From Comamonadaceae bacterium (GTDB lineage: Bacteria; Pseudomonadota; Gammaproteobacteria; Burkholderiales; Burkholderiaceae_C): a stretch of DNA of 8,941 nucleotides. The translations under genes and the position numbers were made by a program. The DNA is taken from the NCBI GenBank assembly GCA_947457975.1, contig CANGYC010000082.1, positions 1-8,941 of the forward strand. Direction: 5' to 3'. Within the stretch, counting starts at the first letter, position 1; every line of letters starts with the position of its first letter. The notes beneath the pieces were generated by a model. It saw only the letters and a list, made by a program, of their open reading frames with translations. It had not been told where the DNA came from and searched no databases. This document shows, one piece after another, positions 7,116 through 8,941 of this stretch.

Positions 7116-7412
7116 GTGATCACGTTTCTCAACGTTGCCCAACTGCTTTTCTATATCGGCCTGCTGGCCCTGGCCGGCCAGGGCTTGCTCTATGTGCTCG
7201 CCGGCCAGAAGCGGGACAGCAACCTGTTCTACCAGCTGTTCCAGGTGCTCAACAAGCCCTGGATGGCGCTGGCCCGTCTGGTGTCTCCGGCCCGCGTGGC
7301 CGAGCGCCACCGTGGCTGGGTGGCCTTCTTCATCACGGCCGTGCTCTACATCGCCGTCACACTGGCCAAGATCGAGCATTGCATCAGCGCCGAGATGGTG
7401 GGATGCCGATGA
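7116..7412 (+). CDS. Small two-helix inner-membrane protein, unknown function
   Basis: A 98-residue protein beginning (as GTG) MITFLNVAQLLFYIGLLALA. It has two hydrophobic segments, about residues 4-30 and 68-86, joined by a basic/polar loop (GQKRDSNLFYQ, then a second part with RVAERHRG), and ends CISAEMVGCR with two cysteines. The loop is probably cytoplasmic by the positive-inside rule. The start is uncertain: GTG at 7116 is preceded by a weak GAAAG (7104-7108), and an in-frame GTG at 7053 would add 21 poorly membrane-like residues that also span the hairpin at 7072-7087, so I prefer 7116. Its stop TGA overlaps the next start codon (ATGA), so it is probably translated together with the TPR protein. 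I do not recognise a named family; it looks like a conserved hypothetical of Burkholderiales. Confidence 0.75.
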   Translation: MITFLNVAQLLFYIGLLALAGQGLLYVLAGQKRDSNLFYQLFQVLNKPWMALARLVSPARVAERHRGWVAFFITAVLYIAVTLAKIEHCISAEMVGCR

Positions 7413-7987
7413 TGAGCCTCTCGCACCTCCTCAAGAAATGGCGCATGCAGACGCAGCTGCTGCTGGGCCAGCGCGATGCAGCCCTGCGCACCCTCGATGA
7501 CATGCTGGCCAGCCAGCCCTCAGACAGCCATGCCCGCGCCAGCCGTGCGCACATTCGGGCGCAGGCGGGCGATTCGGCCGGGGCGCTCGCCGACTACGCG
7601 CACCTGACCAGCCAAGCCGATGCCACGGCAGCGCACTGGTTCAACCAAGGCTTCCTGCAGGAGGCCAGCGGCCTGGTACAGGAGGCCGAGCAGAGTTTCC
7701 GGCGTGCGCTGGCCCTCGATGGCCAGCTAGACCGCGCCTGGTTCGGGCTGGGCCTGGTGCTCATCCGCCTGGGCCGGCTGGACGACGCCATCGCAGCCCT
7801 CGAGCGCAACACCCAATTGCAACCCATGAGTCCTCACGCCTGGTATGAGTTGGCGCGGATTCATGAACGTCGAAGCAACCCTGAAGAGGTGGTACGGATC
7901 ATCCGGCACCTCCAGGGCTTCGAGCCCAGCTTTGCCTCCCGCCTTGCGCGTGAGACAGGGGTGGACTTGAAGGCACCGGCGTCTTAG
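7409..7987 (+). CDS. Tetratricopeptide-repeat (TPR) protein
   Basis: A 192-residue, mostly helical protein with TPR-type periodicity: a helix pair at about 15-35 (QLLLGQRDAALRTLDDMLA), then ARASRAHIRAQAGDSAGALA, AHWFNQGFLQEASGLVQEAE with FRRALALD, AWFGLGLVLIRLGRLDDAIA with LERNTQLQP, and AWYELARIHERRSNPEEVVR. That is roughly four to five repeats, with the usual W/L-G/Y-A/F-A-P spacing best seen in the two central ones. TPR domains are protein-binding scaffolds. No signal peptide is visible, so it is probably cytoplasmic, perhaps at the membrane with its upstream partner. ATG at 7409 overlaps the preceding TGA by four bases; ATGs at 7403 and 7412 are alternatives. Partner and process cannot be told from the sequence. 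Confidence 0.85.
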   Translation: MMSLSHLLKKWRMQTQLLLGQRDAALRTLDDMLASQPSDSHARASRAHIRAQAGDSAGALADYAHLTSQADATAAHWFNQGFLQEASGLVQEAEQSFRRALALDGQLDRAWFGLGLVLIRLGRLDDAIAALERNTQLQPMSPHAWYELARIHERRSNPEEVVRIIRHLQGFEPSFASRLARETGVDLKAPAS

Positions 7988-7988
7988 A

Positions 7989-8040
7989 GCGATCCCGTTG
8001 CAAGCGCAGGCACATAACACATACAAACCTGCCGGATCGC
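7989..8040 (+). other. Nested inverted repeat between the TPR gene and the symporter operon
   Basis: GCGATCC (7989-7995) pairs with GGATCGC (8034-8040), and inside it GCAGG (8006-8010) pairs with CCTGC (8028-8032). It begins immediately after the TPR stop codon. There is no T run, so a Rho-independent terminator is unlikely. It may structure the mRNA or be an operator. Confidence 0.4.
7998..8027 (+). promoter_or_regulatory. Possible sigma-70 promoter for the symporter operon
   Basis: TTGCAA (7998-8003) and TACAAA (8022-8027), 18 bp apart, each match four of six consensus positions. They fall within the nested inverted repeat, about 60 bp before the DUF4212 start. Weak; the 99-bp gap could also simply be read through from the upstream genes. 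Confidence 0.25.
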
Positions 8041-8086
8041 CCAGACAAGAGGGCCGTAGCGGCCGCAAAACCAGGAGACCTCCGTC

Positions 8087-8350
8087 ATGCAATTGACAGA
8101 ATCACATCGTCAGTATTGGCGCAAGAACCTCAACATCACCGCGTGGCTGCTCGCGCTGTGGTTTGTGGTGACCTTCGTCATTACTTTCTTCGCTCGAGAT
8201 TTGAGCTTTACCTTCTTTGGCTGGCCCTTCAGCTTTTGGGTGGCCGCCCAAGGATCCCTGCTGGTTTACCTGTTCGTGATCTGGTACTACGCCCATGTCA
8301 TGAACAAGCTTGACCAGGAACACGGCGTTGCCGAAGCGGAGGTGGATTAA
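8087..8350 (+). CDS. DUF4212 protein, putative sodium:solute symporter small subunit
   Basis: This 87-residue inner-membrane protein matches the DUF4212 family (symporter small subunit, TIGR03647-type): an N-terminal polar ESHRQYWRKN segment, a first helix (about 16-37, with AWLLALWFVVTFVITFFARDL), a conserved FFGWPFSFWVAAQGSLLVYL stretch opening the second helix (about 45-68), then IWYYAHVMNKLDQEHG. Length and layout fit the family. The start ATG has AGGAGA (8073-8078) 8 bp upstream. Its stop is two bases before the ATG of the symporter large subunit; this pairing is the main diagnostic. The small subunit is thought to assist or stabilise the large one, but its biochemical role is not established. 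Confidence 0.92.
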   Translation: MQLTESHRQYWRKNLNITAWLLALWFVVTFVITFFARDLSFTFFGWPFSFWVAAQGSLLVYLFVIWYYAHVMNKLDQEHGVAEAEVD

Positions 8351-8352
8351 TC

Positions 8353-8941
8353 ATGGCTGGAATGGCACCTGAAGCAGACGGCGGCGTGTTCAGCGCCAGC
8401 AGTCAAACTGCTTTCAAGAAACAACTGAACAAGGTTTACGCCTGGTACACGGGTGGCTTCTTCGTGTTCGTGGTGGCCCTGGCCATCCTCGAGCAGATGG
8501 GCCTGCCTCGCAACTGGATCGGCTACATCTTCCTGGCCGCCACCGTGCTGCTGTACGGCGGTATCGGCGTGATGAGCCGCACCAACGACGCCTCCGAGTA
8601 CTACGTGGCCGGACGGCGCGTGCCCGCGATCTACAACGGCATGGCCACTGGCGCGGACTGGATGAGCGCGGCGTCCTTCATCGGCATGGCCGGTACGCTC
8701 TACCTCACCGGCTACGGCGGCCTGGCCTTCATCATGGGCTGGACGGGTGGCTACTGCCTGGTGGCGCTGTTCCTGGCGCCCTACCTGCGCAAGTTCGGGC
8801 AATTCACCATTCCCGACTTCCTGGGCGCGCGCTATGACGGCAACATCGCCCGCTTCGTGGGTATCGTCATCGCCATCTTCGTGTCCTTTGTGTACGTGGT
8901 GGCGCAGATCTACGGCGTGGGCCTAATCACCACCCGTCTGA
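8353..8941 (+). CDS. Sodium:solute symporter (SSS family, VC_2705-like subfamily), C-terminal part beyond the window edge
   Basis: The first 196 codons of a large-subunit symporter that uses the sodium gradient to import a small solute. After a polar N-terminus, helices appear at about residues 33-50 (GGFFVFVVALAILEQMG), 55-74, 97-117 (MATGADWMSAASFIGMAGTL), 121-145 and 166-190. SSS-family marks include SEYYVAGRRVPAIYNGMA (81-98), GADWMSAASFIG and FGQFTIPDFLGARY (148-161). Family members are usually over 500 residues, so about two thirds is missing past the edge. GGAGG at 8338-8342, inside the end of DUF4212, serves as SD with 10-bp spacing. The adjacent DUF4212 gene is what separates this subfamily from acetate permease ActP, its nearest relative. 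Substrate unknown; short organic acids such as acetate or lactate are plausible. Confidence 0.92.
   Translation, partial: MAGMAPEADGGVFSASSQTAFKKQLNKVYAWYTGGFFVFVVALAILEQMGLPRNWIGYIFLAATVLLYGGIGVMSRTNDASEYYVAGRRVPAIYNGMATGADWMSAASFIGMAGTLYLTGYGGLAFIMGWTGGYCLVALFLAPYLRKFGQFTIPDFLGARYDGNIARFVGIVIAIFVSFVYVVAQIYGVGLITTRL

Noticed and set aside
8051..8066. GGCCG-TAG-CGGCC hairpin before the DUF4212 gene
   Set aside because: Only five base pairs, and such words are frequent in GC-rich DNA; not enough to call a regulatory element.
8347..8802. A 151-codon open frame on the minus strand over the symporter gene
   Set aside because: Antisense shadow; the plus strand encodes a recognisable SSS-family symporter with a good SD and operon context.

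Overview
The window is GC-rich DNA with dense coding, strong Shine-Dalgarno (SD) sites and a gene set that points to a betaproteobacterium of the order Burkholderiales, most likely Comamonadaceae (Acidovorax-like). That placement is inference from gene content: a double-length UvrA, an MHS-type MFS carrier, and a DUF4212 + VC_2705-type sodium:solute symporter pair. There are no RNA genes, CRISPR arrays, transposases or phage genes that I can see.

Left part (1-4508, minus strand): one uninterrupted reading frame of at least 1502 codons, running off the left edge. It encodes a tandem UvrA protein: a complete UvrA-like unit (two ATPase domains) followed by a second unit of which only the first ATPase domain is inside the window. 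Two nearly identical copies of a 34-bp GC-rich palindromic repeat lie in-frame inside this gene in opposite orientations. One is in a loop of the first unit, the other in the linker joining the two units. A second kind of palindrome lies in the same linker. This is the most interesting feature of the window.

Middle part (4693-6649, minus strand): an MHS-family MFS transporter with an unusual insert of about 120 residues in a predicted periplasmic loop, then a strong intrinsic terminator, then a 68-residue membrane-anchored Ala/Pro-rich protein, then another terminator-like hairpin before uvrA. The small gene has almost no room for its own promoter downstream of the first terminator.

A divergent intergenic region (6650-7115) separates the minus- and plus-strand genes. 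It holds several perfect inverted repeats and three CCTAGG sites but no recognisable gene.

Right part (7116-8941, plus strand): a small two-helix membrane protein and a TPR protein, linked by an ATGA stop/start overlap, then DUF4212 (symporter small subunit) and the first 196 codons of its large-subunit sodium:solute symporter, which runs off the right edge. The last two are a tight operon for sodium-coupled uptake of a small organic solute.
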